Source: an uncultured Bacteroidales bacterium (GTDB lineage Bacteria > Bacteroidota > Bacteroidia > Bacteroidales > Paludibacteraceae). Taken from it: a DNA stretch of 12,407 nt. The first letter of the stretch is position 1. Each line of letters begins with the position of its first letter. The notes under the pieces were generated by a model. It searched no databases, had not been told where the DNA came from, and saw only the letters and a program-made list of their open reading frames with translations. The stretch spans positions 1 through 12,407 of the forward strand of contig CAKZZM010000089.1 of NCBI GenBank assembly GCA_937885465.1, written 5' to 3'. The position numbers and the translations under genes are program-made. Of the stretch, positions 6,626 through 12,407 are shown in pieces.

Positions 6626-6659
6626 AAAACAACTTACTTTCCTAAAAGTAAGTTGTTTT
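6626..6659 (-). terminator. bidirectional terminator between tRNA-Phe and prfA
   Basis: Perfect 15-bp stem (AAAACAACTTACTTT against AAAGTAAGTTGTTTT) with a four-base loop, CCTA. On the minus strand it is followed by TTATTGA after a U-rich stem end, which suits tRNA-Phe, whose 3' end is 26 bases away. On the plus strand it is followed by GTCATTT and can also end the prfA transcript. Confidence 0.85.
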
Positions 6660-6684
6660 GTCATTTATGCAATTAAACTTTTTG

Positions 6685-6757
6685 TGGTGCCTCTTGGAGT
6701 TGAACCAAGGACACATGGATTTTCAGTCCATTGCTCTACCACCTGAGCTAAGGCACC
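6685..6757 (-). tRNA. tRNA-Phe (GAA anticodon)
   Basis: The minus strand folds as a normal tRNA: acceptor GGTGCCT with AGGCACC, D-arm GCTCAGGTGGTAGAGC, anticodon arm ATGGA-CTGAAAA-TCCAT with anticodon GAA, and T-arm CTTGG-TTCAACT-CCAAG. It is 73 nt long including discriminator A at 6685. CCA is not encoded (CAA follows). It lies downstream of ftsZ in the same direction. Confidence 0.97.
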
Positions 6758-6877
6758 AAACAATTTCGAGAGAGAAAGGAAAAAACAATGTCTAACATAA
6801 AAATCTTCAATTTTCGAAGTTGCTTATGAGAAGCGAAAACCCAAGAAAACAAATCTCTCCTCTCGGAATTGCGGTTG

Positions 6878-6909
6878 CAAAGGTACTGCTTTTTTTTTAT
6901 ATCACCAAA
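6878..6909 (-). promoter_or_regulatory. promoter upstream of tRNA-Phe
   Basis: On the minus strand TTTG (6906-6909), 20 bases, then TACCTTTG (6878-6885), preceded by AAAAGCAG. The match to the Bacteroidota consensus is full. It lies 17 bases past the ftsZ stop. Transcription would start near 6871, about 114 bases before the tRNA; this leader (6758-6871) holds no gene that I can see. Confidence 0.78.
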
Positions 6910-6925
6910 TTTTTTGCTAAAAAAG

Positions 6926-8254
6926 TTAAATATTTTTTTGTTGCCGAACCCATGTAGGAATTTTATCGTATTTTTCCTCTGCTTCATCGTCAAGATCAAA
7001 GATTAAGGTTTCAGTTTGTTCGTCGCTGTTTTGCTTATTTTGTTGCAGGTTAACTTCAGTGTTCTCTTCCTCTGCAGCAATTACTTCTTCTTTTATATCT
7101 TCTTTTGTTTCTTTTAATGGTTCCAATGTCTCTTTTTGCTGTTCTTCTTCTTGATTTTCAAGTTGTAGTAGTGAGGTGTTCGTGGTTGTGTCCTCGTACA
7201 TCTCTTTCATAAAGTCGTCAATAGTAGGTTTTACAACTATAGTCGGTTCTCTTGTTATTTTCACTTCCTCACCTTCTTCTATACCCGGAATATTGCTCAC
7301 GCTATAGCCTGTTGCTATTACTGTTACCCTGACTTCATCGCCGAGTTCATCGTCGTATGATGCGCCCCATTTGACCTCAACATCTTCGCCTACTTGGTCG
7401 ATGAAACGGTTTATTTGATCCAATTCCTGCATTCGTATGGCGTTAGCGGTAGAGCAATAGAAGTTAAGCAGGATGCGCGAAGCCCCGTGCACATCGGTTG
7501 TGTTGACAAGAGGAGAATTAAGTGCGCCATTGATAGCCTCTGTTATTCGTTGTTCGGGATTAGATGATTTGCCGACATTCATGATTGCCATCCCGCCATT
7601 TTTGAGGGTGTTATATACATCTTGGAAGTCGGTGTTGATATATCCCGGAACGGTAATAATCTCCGCAATAGCTTTGGCCGCATTGCTGACCACTTCGTCT
7701 GATTTCTGAAAGGCGTTAGGTAGATCGAAGTCAGGGTATATCTTCGGCAGTTTCTCGTTATTGATAACGAGTATGGCATCCACATGTTCGGCGAGAACCG
7801 CCACGCCTTGCAGTGCTTTTCGTATAGTCTTCTTTCCTTCAAAGGCAAAGGGGATGGTGACTATTGCCACGGTGAGAATGCCCATTTCTTGTGCCACTTC
7901 GGCTACTATGGGTGATGCACCTGTTCCCGTTCCACCTCCCATACCGGCGGTGATGAAGACCATCTGTGTCCCGTCGTCTAATGCTTTGCGTATCTCGTCG
8001 CGACTATCGAGTGCGTATGCTCGTGCTTTCTCTGGGTCACCGCCGGCGCCCCAGCCCGGCCCTAATTGTAACTTAGCGGGAACAGGCGATTTCTTCAGTG
8101 CTTGGCTATCTGTGTTGCAAACGAGAAAACTGACATCCTGTACGCCTTCGCGATACAGGAAATTTACTGCGTTGTTGCCGCCGCCGCCCACTCCAAGTAC
8201 TTTTATCAGGCTACTTTCGCGGATGTCCGGCTCTATTGGAATAATGTCGTCCAT
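6926..8254 (-). CDS. ftsZ: cell division protein FtsZ
   Basis: Tubulin-like GTPase that polymerises into the Z ring at midcell. The protein has 442 aa. The nucleotide-binding GVGGGGNNAV is at 21-30 and the tubulin signature GGGTGTG at 106-112. The T7 loop region follows NNEKLPKIY, with N-x-D-x-x-D-like sequence in INTDFQDV. The GTPase core ends near residue 335. The remaining tail is a disordered acidic linker rich in Glu, Gln and Lys, ending in IPTWVRQQKNI, the conserved C-terminal peptide that binds FtsA. Length is within the family range for Bacteroidota. The ATG at 8254 starts directly before a standard N-terminus. It is the last gene of murC-ftsQ-ftsA-ftsZ; 59 bases with a small hairpin separate it from ftsA. 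No strong terminator follows, only an A/T-rich weak hairpin, so read-through into tRNA-Phe is possible. Confidence 0.97.
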   Translation of the reverse strand: MDDIIPIEPDIRESSLIKVLGVGGGGNNAVNFLYREGVQDVSFLVCNTDSQALKKSPVPAKLQLGPGWGAGGDPEKARAYALDSRDEIRKALDDGTQMVFITAGMGGGTGTGASPIVAEVAQEMGILTVAIVTIPFAFEGKKTIRKALQGVAVLAEHVDAILVINNEKLPKIYPDFDLPNAFQKSDEVVSNAAKAIAEIITVPGYINTDFQDVYNTLKNGGMAIMNVGKSSNPEQRITEAINGALNSPLVNTTDVHGASRILLNFYCSTANAIRMQELDQINRFIDQVGEDVEVKWGASYDDELGDEVRVTVIATGYSVSNIPGIEEGEEVKITREPTIVVKPTIDDFMKEMYEDTTTNTSLLQLENQEEEQQKETLEPLKETKEDIKEEVIAAEEENTEVNLQQNKQNSDEQTETLIFDLDDEAEEKYDKIPTWVRQQKNI

Positions 8255-8280
8255 ATATTTGTAGGTTATGAGTTGTCAGA

Positions 8281-8300
8281 AATCGGCGAAAATGCCGATT
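8281..8300 (-). promoter_or_regulatory. hairpin in the ftsA-ftsZ gap
   Basis: Perfect 7-bp inverted repeat, AATCGGC and GCCGATT, with a six-base loop. It occupies a third of the 59-base gap between ftsA and ftsZ. No T run follows it on the minus strand, so it does not look like an intrinsic terminator. It may protect mRNA or mark a processing site. Confidence 0.5.
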
Positions 8301-8313
8301 GTTAAACATGTTA

Positions 8314-9603
8314 TTAGTTGGTCGGGGCAGTGAAGAGATCTCCTAATCTTTCCAATATACCCTTTTTTACGATAGGTGTTTTGTTGAGAGCCTTCCCCGG
8401 GTGCTGCTCTCTGTATTTCGCACCGAGAAGCAGTGAGCCGATGAGAGCGGAGTACTCCGGACTTTGCCACTCGATGTCAGTGCCTGCTGCAAGCCAATCG
8501 GCGTGGGACCCGTAACTGACAGGTAGGGCAGTAAAGGACTGCACATATTCAACTATATCCGCCATTTTAGAGGCTCCTCCCGTCAGATAAACTTTGCTTA
8601 TCTGATCGTCCCACTCGTTCAATTCAAGTAGGATAGGACGCATTATCTCATTGAGACGTGAGGTTATTATCTTTGAGAGGAAGGATGTTTTTACGAGTAC
8701 AGGTTGTTCGTCTTCCTTCACTGCTCTAATGCGTATTGTCTTGTCATCTTTATGCTTTGGTTCAATGGCACTACCATAGCGCAGTTTCAGTTTCTCTGCG
8801 TTTTCGATGCTAATGCCGAGTGCGCTTATGTCGTTTGTTATATTTTCACCACCGAATGGTAAAGTCTTGCAAGAGAGATATCTGCCGTTTTTATAGATAG
8901 TAATGGTTGTCGTTTGTGCTCCCATATCGATGATGCCGAGTCCGGAAATCTCGTCCTCTTCTGTGGCAAGGGCTTCTACTAATGCAGCAGGTCGGGCAAA
9001 GGCTTGCTCTATTGATTTGCCCGCTCTGTCGAAACTGCCTTGGACGCGGTCGCGCAGTTCGAGACTGCCGAAGAAGGTGGAAAATCTGCCTTGCAGGCGA
9101 GTGGCATTAGGAGCCGGAGAAGGCAAAGTGCTATATTCGGTATCGTCAAGAGTGAGAGAGTAGAGATGAGCATCTAAGCCGCAAATAGTCTTGTCGTTTG
9201 TACCTACTTTGATGATACATTCTTCTCTCATGCCGTCTATTGTCTTTTGCGACACGGGCATCATTGTGCCTTGTGACCGCTTTACTGCAACATCCACGCA
9301 GCGTAACGACTTGCCTCCGTATAAGGTGAAGGCGGTAGGTAATTCTTCTTTTCTACCCATTCGATTACCTAATTGCCGCAGTGAATCGCGCAAACGATAA
9401 CTGGCATTGCTGGTATTCTGTATAACACCTTTCTTCACAACACCGGAATATTTAGAAGAAACCTCTGACGCAAGTATCCTTATAGTAGAAGGATAACTGC
9501 TTTCAGTTAATTCTGCTGCTACAAATTTGAACGACGAACTACCCATGTCAACTGCCACCAGTGGGAGTCCATCTGCCGTTTGTTCATCTTTTTTCTTTGC
9601 CAT
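8314..9603 (-). CDS. ftsA: cell division protein FtsA
   Basis: Actin-like ATPase that tethers FtsZ to the inner membrane and recruits later division proteins. With the chosen start the protein has 429 aa. The phosphate-1 motif is VAVDMGSSSFKF (16-27); the phosphate-2 motif is GLGIIDMGAQTTT; the adenosine motif is VYLTGGASKM. The C-terminus, GILERLGDLF, is a short amphipathic helix suited to membrane binding. An earlier in-frame ATG at 9651 would add 16 residues and overlap ftsQ by 10 bases. I prefer the ATG at 9603 because MAKKKDEQ followed by the ATPase start is the usual layout. It lies 38 bases after ftsQ and is clearly part of the same operon. Confidence 0.94.
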   Translation of the reverse strand: MAKKKDEQTADGLPLVAVDMGSSSFKFVAAELTESSYPSTIRILASEVSSKYSGVVKKGVIQNTSNASYRLRDSLRQLGNRMGRKEELPTAFTLYGGKSLRCVDVAVKRSQGTMMPVSQKTIDGMREECIIKVGTNDKTICGLDAHLYSLTLDDTEYSTLPSPAPNATRLQGRFSTFFGSLELRDRVQGSFDRAGKSIEQAFARPAALVEALATEEDEISGLGIIDMGAQTTTITIYKNGRYLSCKTLPFGGENITNDISALGISIENAEKLKLRYGSAIEPKHKDDKTIRIRAVKEDEQPVLVKTSFLSKIITSRLNEIMRPILLELNEWDDQISKVYLTGGASKMADIVEYVQSFTALPVSYGSHADWLAAGTDIEWQSPEYSALIGSLLLGAKYREQHPGKALNKTPIVKKGILERLGDLFTAPTN

Positions 9604-9641
9604 CGTAATTTTTGCTGTTGTATTATCTCTTAACCCAACTC

Positions 9642-10370
9642 TTATCTGCACACTACTTGTCCTTTGAAGCGAAGGTCTATGTAACTATATTCCTTCCAAC
9701 CGAATTTAGAAAATCCGTCGTTGTATAAGGTCTTGAGTTTGCTCAGTTTTATTTCGTAATCGTCTATATTCCCCATTAATATGATACTATTGCCTACTCG
9801 AGGTATCAGTTCGATATTATTGGCGGTGTTGACGTTTATCTGGGTTATTTGTGCCGACCAAAAGTCATCTTTTCGTAGCCAACTCACAAAGTCGAATAAC
9901 TCTCCCTGCGCAAGATGTTGCGGCACTCTCCCCGTAACGATAGGGACATAAGAAGCGGTGCTGCTCCTTGTTCGCATTATCTTCCTGTCGCTATCTACAT
10001 AGTAGTTATCTGCTCCGAGTACTCTAAGCACGGGGATGCGCTGACTTAAAATAAGATGCATCGTACCATCCGGCGACATATAGCAGCACGCAGTGCGTAT
10101 CATAGGGTGGAGTAGTGCTTGCTGTTCTATTTGGTGGCATCGTTTATGCGATATTGTTTCACCTTCAATACGAAAACCGGCTCGCTGAATAAATTGCAGC
10201 ATTTCCGGCTCGCTGACAAATTTCCGCACGCCGGAGTCTGAGAAGGTTATTTCTATGCGTTTGCAATTGGAGTTGAGATTTTTATTCGAGAAGAATGATA
10301 GGCAGAAAATAGTATACCCCGCTACAAGTACGGCGCATATTGAAATCGCTATTTTCTTCCATTTTTCCAT
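9642..10370 (-). CDS. ftsQ: cell division protein FtsQ
   Basis: Bitopic divisome protein that links early ring components to the septal peptidoglycan synthases. The protein has 242 aa. It has a short cytosolic start (MEKWKK), one membrane segment at about 7-28 (IAISICAVLVAGYTIFCLSF), then a periplasmic part. Residues about 36-110 fit the POTRA domain (RIEITFSDSG to LILSQRIPVLRV). The rest is the beta-rich FtsQ domain, including YYVDSDRKIM and the end YIDLRFKGQVVCR. Sequence conservation is low in this family, so context (after murC, before ftsA) supports the call. It begins 44 bases after the murC stop. Confidence 0.92.
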   Translation of the reverse strand: MEKWKKIAISICAVLVAGYTIFCLSFFSNKNLNSNCKRIEITFSDSGVRKFVSEPEMLQFIQRAGFRIEGETISHKRCHQIEQQALLHPMIRTACCYMSPDGTMHLILSQRIPVLRVLGADNYYVDSDRKIMRTRSSTASYVPIVTGRVPQHLAQGELFDFVSWLRKDDFWSAQITQINVNTANNIELIPRVGNSIILMGNIDDYEIKLSKLKTLYNDGFSKFGWKEYSYIDLRFKGQVVCR

Positions 10371-10414
10371 TTTCTTAACTAATAGTTATGAGTGATAAGT
10401 GTGCGGCAATTGTA

Positions 10415-11848
10415 TTATGAGTTGAGGGTTTGCTTTATCTGAGGCAGGATGCGGTCAATGTCGCCCGCGCCGAGCGTTAATATCACTTTTTTACTTGTCC
10501 CTTTAACAGCATTGCTTAGAAGTGTTGTTAAGTCCGACTTTTCGCACAGATATTTGTTAGTTGTTGTTATGGCATTGTATATAAGTTCTGAAGTAACGCC
10601 GTCTATCGGCAATTCGCGGGCGGGGTAGATAGGCAGCAGTATCACCTGATCAAGCAGCGAGAGAGCATTGCCGAACTGCTTGTGGAAATCTCGTGTGCGA
10701 GAATAGAGGTGCGGTTGAAAAACGCCAATCAGTTCTGCTTCGGGGTACAGCTTTCTGACGGAAGTGATGCTGTTGCGCAGTTCATCAGGGTGGTGGGCGT
10801 AGTCGTCAATAAGGGTGATATGGTCGGTCTTAAGGAGAGTGTTGAAGCGGCGAAGTGTACCTCGAAAAGTAGCCATACCATGTTTTATATCTTCGCTTGA
10901 TACACCATTAAGGCGGGCAATAGCTATTGCCGCAACGGCATTTTCTATATTCACCTCTACCGGAACGCCCAACTGTATATTGCGAATGTCATACGGGTAA
11001 GCAGTAGTCCCCGCCGGAGTTAATGAGTCAGCATCAGCCTTGTCAGCACCATATTTTCCATGAAAATCAAAATATATATTTCCGTCAGTCGTGCGGATAT
11101 TGTCTGCGTAGAAGTCGGCATCGGTGTTGTCGGCACTATAGGTATATTCTCTCACGCCTTTCTGTGTTCTGCTCTCGAGCACTATGCCCTTTTTACGTAG
11201 TAAGACCCCGTCAGGGTGGATAAGCGATGTAAAGACAGAAAAGGCCTCGCGGTAGTTGTCGGCGGTGCCGTATATGTCAAGGTGGTCGGGATCGGTGGAG
11301 GTGATAACGGCCATTTCAGGCTTCAAATAATGAAAACTGCGGTCATACTCATCTGCCTCAACCACAACAAGGTCGCTCTCCGCAGAGAAAAGCATATTTG
11401 TATCGTAGTTCATCGATATACCACCGAGAAAGGCATTTGTCCCGTCAATCTTCGCACTTTGCAAAAGATGAGCAAGCATAGTGCTTGTAGTGGTCTTTCC
11501 ATGAGTACCCGCCACACATAGTGCTTTCTTATCGTTAGTTATCATGCCGAGTACCTCTGAACGCTTGCGTATTTCAAAGCCTTGCTTTTCAAACCATAGA
11601 AGTAACTTGCTATCTGCCGGAACAGCAGGAGTGCGAACCACGAAAGTATTGCTCTTATCTCTAAAATGGGCAGGTATATCGTTCGGGTCATCGTCGAATA
11701 TAATCGACATACCTTCTTCTTCTAATCGCTTAATCAGGGGTGAGGGCGTGAGGTCGTAACCTGCCACACATTTCCCTTGCAAGTGAAAATAGCGGGCGAG
11801 AGCCGACATCCCTATTCCTCCTATGCCAAGAAAAAAAATATTATCCAT
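10415..11848 (-). CDS. murC: UDP-N-acetylmuramate--L-alanine ligase
   Basis: Adds L-alanine to UDP-MurNAc using ATP, the first amino-acid step of peptidoglycan precursor synthesis in the cytosol. The protein of 477 aa has the expected three domains: an N-terminal UDP-binding fold with GIGGIGMSALA (8-18); a central ATPase with AGTHGKTTT (113-121), EADEYDRSF and TSTDPDHLDIYG; and a C-terminal domain with DDYAHHPDE, FQPHLYSRT and LGAGDID near the end. Length is normal. The ATG at 11848 lies right after the N-terminal fold's usual beginning. It is first in murC-ftsQ-ftsA-ftsZ. The usual upstream partner, murG, is absent; a promoter at 11962-11992 and a leader of about 107 bases full of 7-bp repeats precede it instead. 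Confidence 0.97.
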   Translation of the reverse strand: MDNIFFLGIGGIGMSALARYFHLQGKCVAGYDLTPSPLIKRLEEEGMSIIFDDDPNDIPAHFRDKSNTFVVRTPAVPADSKLLLWFEKQGFEIRKRSEVLGMITNDKKALCVAGTHGKTTTSTMLAHLLQSAKIDGTNAFLGGISMNYDTNMLFSAESDLVVVEADEYDRSFHYLKPEMAVITSTDPDHLDIYGTADNYREAFSVFTSLIHPDGVLLRKKGIVLESRTQKGVREYTYSADNTDADFYADNIRTTDGNIYFDFHGKYGADKADADSLTPAGTTAYPYDIRNIQLGVPVEVNIENAVAAIAIARLNGVSSEDIKHGMATFRGTLRRFNTLLKTDHITLIDDYAHHPDELRNSITSVRKLYPEAELIGVFQPHLYSRTRDFHKQFGNALSLLDQVILLPIYPARELPIDGVTSELIYNAITTTNKYLCEKSDLTTLLSNAVKGTSKKVILTLGAGDIDRILPQIKQTLNS

Positions 11849-11849
11849 T

Positions 11850-11917
<68 letters not shown>

Positions 11918-11918
11918 A

Positions 11919-11945
11919 GGGCTCTGCCCGGACTTTCGACTTTTG
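11919..11945 (-). repeat. small GC hairpin and AAAGTCG units beside the heptamer array
   Basis: GGGC-TCT-GCCC (11919-11929) is a short inverted repeat. It is followed by GGACTTTCGACTTTTGG, two units of an ACTTTCG heptamer. GACTTTCGACTTTAG occurs again at 12017-12031. These seem to belong to the same repeat family as the array next to murC. Confidence 0.5.
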
Positions 11946-11961
11946 GTATATACACCCATTG

Positions 11962-11992
11962 CAAAGTTACAAAAAAAAATACGCTTCTGCAA
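11962..11992 (-). promoter_or_regulatory. murC: promoter of the murC-ftsQ-ftsA-ftsZ operon
   Basis: On the minus strand TTG (11990-11992), 20 bases, then TAACTTTG (11962-11969). Transcription should begin near 11955, leaving a leader of about 107 bases with the GC hairpin and the heptamer array. This gives the division genes an independent start, since no gene lies close upstream in the same direction. Confidence 0.75.
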
Positions 11993-12046
11993 GCATATTT
12001 TTTTATTTTTTATTTTGACTTTCGACTTTAGTGCCTGTTGAAGAAA

Positions 12047-12071
12047 AAGAGGCGGCTTATATGCCGTCTCT
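12047..12071 (-). terminator. second hairpin downstream of tRNA-Pro
   Basis: Stem of about nine pairs (AGAGGCGGC against GCCGTCTCT, with one G-U pair) and loop TTATAT. On the minus strand it is followed by TTTTTCTTC, a good U-rich tail. It lies about 70 bases past the tRNA and behind another hairpin, so it may be a back-up terminator. Confidence 0.6.
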
Positions 12072-12110
12072 CTTTCGCAAAATGGTATGATGACCGATTG
12101 GGATTAAATA

Positions 12111-12135
12111 AGAGACTGTCAAAACGGCAGTCTCT
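12111..12135 (-). terminator. terminator directly after tRNA-Pro
   Basis: A ten-pair stem, AGAGACTGTC against GGCAGTCTCT with one G-U pair, and loop AAAAC. On the minus strand it is followed by TTATTTAAT. It begins eight bases past the tRNA 3' end. Confidence 0.68.
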
Positions 12136-12142
12136 ACTATTG

Positions 12143-12217
12143 TCGGGATGACTGGATTCGAACCAACGACCTCCTGCTCCCAAAGCAGGCATTCTAACCG
12201 GACTGAACTACATCCCG
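12143..12217 (-). tRNA. tRNA-Pro (TGG anticodon)
   Basis: The minus strand gives acceptor CGGGATG with CATCCCG, discriminator A at 12143, anticodon arm CCTGC-TTTGGGA-GCAGG with anticodon TGG, and T-arm GTTGG-TTCGAAT-CCAGT with one weak pair. The first base C is typical of proline tRNAs. Length is 75 nt, and CCA is not encoded. The tRNA is flanked by its own promoter and terminator. Confidence 0.96.
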
Positions 12218-12242
12218 ATGCCTTTTATTTCAAAAGCGGATG

Positions 12243-12274
12243 CGAAGTTACTGCTTTTTTTTGAACTATGCAAA
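12243..12274 (-). promoter_or_regulatory. promoter of tRNA-Pro
   Basis: On the minus strand TTTG (12271-12274), 20 bases, then TAACTTCG (12243-12250), one mismatch to TAnnTTTG. The box is preceded by AAAAAAAAGCAG. The start point near 12236 leaves about 19 bases before the tRNA. Confidence 0.7.
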
Positions 12275-12354
12275 TAAAAAAGCAAAAATCTTGCAGGGTT
12301 TATTGCTGTTGCATTTATTTCTCCGTTCACTTTTCCCCCTCATTTTTTCCTGAT

Positions 12355-12407
12355 GAACGTTCGGAGACGTTCTCCACTACCAGAACGTTCGGAGACGTTC
12401 TCCACTA
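12355..12407. repeat. 28-bp tandem repeat with nested palindromes, cut by the window end
   Basis: One full unit (12355-12382) and 25 bases of a second (from 12383) are identical over their shared length. The unit contains the palindrome GAACGTTC, the inverted repeat GGAGA-CGT-TCTCC, and the linker ACTACCA. The period of 28 is not a multiple of three, so it is unlikely to code for a repeated protein. There are no spacers between units, which speaks against CRISPR. The stretch 12275-12354 before it shows no gene. Confidence 0.85.

Noticed and set aside
6748..6999. Minus-strand open frame of 83 codons after ftsZ
   Set aside because: It overlaps the ftsZ end, the promoter and the tRNA-Phe 5' end, and its product has no recognisable features.
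7761..8264. Open frame of 167 codons on the plus strand
   Set aside because: It is antisense to the GTPase core of ftsZ; its alanine- and proline-rich product is typical of a shadow frame.
9604..9651. Longer N-terminus for FtsA
   Set aside because: It would overlap ftsQ by 10 bases and add 16 residues before the usual beginning; possible but less likely.
12355..12407. Start of a CRISPR array
   Set aside because: The 28-bp units are directly adjacent without spacers, and no cas gene is in view.

Overview
The window reads as chromosomal DNA of a Bacteroidota, most likely a member of the order Bacteroidales; I cannot settle the family. The signs are: five promoters of the Bacteroidota type (TTG or TTTG, 19-20 bases, then TAnnTTTG), start codons without clear Shine-Dalgarno sequences, a tmRNA tag ending in YALAA, a short single-domain phosphatidylserine decarboxylase that starts close to IHREG, and a pyrE gene followed by a small SRPBCC protein gene. 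Nearly everything is housekeeping. I see no phage, insertion sequence, CRISPR array or toxin-antitoxin system.

Left part (1-2540): the tmRNA gene ssrA (minus, 114-518) lies downstream of a lipoprotein gene (minus) that combines an OmpA-like peptidoglycan-binding region with TPR repeats. A hairpin terminator separates the two. The lipoprotein has a textbook promoter at 2400-2430, divergent from the next gene.

Middle part (2538-6660, plus strand): an unrecognised lipoprotein comes first, then a promoter and the run pyrE-like gene, SRPBCC protein, psd (phosphatidylserine decarboxylase) and prfA (release factor 1). Two things stand out. The PyrE-like protein has lost several signature residues of its PRPP site. 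The prfA reading frame has no ATG or GTG start where the protein should begin, and is preceded by an in-frame mini-ORF that ends in UAG, a codon read by RF1 itself.

Right part (6685-12407, minus strand): tRNA-Pro, then the division cluster murC-ftsQ-ftsA-ftsZ, then tRNA-Phe. This is the tail of the usual dcw cluster, but murG and ftsW are not upstream of murC; instead murC has its own promoter. The murC leader carries nine copies of a 7-bp repeat directly before the start codon. The window ends inside a 28-bp tandem repeat built of nested palindromes.

How the parts work together: MurC makes UDP-MurNAc-L-alanine for peptidoglycan, and FtsQ, FtsA and FtsZ build the division ring. Psd makes phosphatidylethanolamine. 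PrfA and tmRNA deal with normal and failed translation termination. No new multi-gene system is evident. The best candidates for something undescribed are the PyrE-like protein, the prfA leader, the heptamer array before murC, and the terminal repeat.
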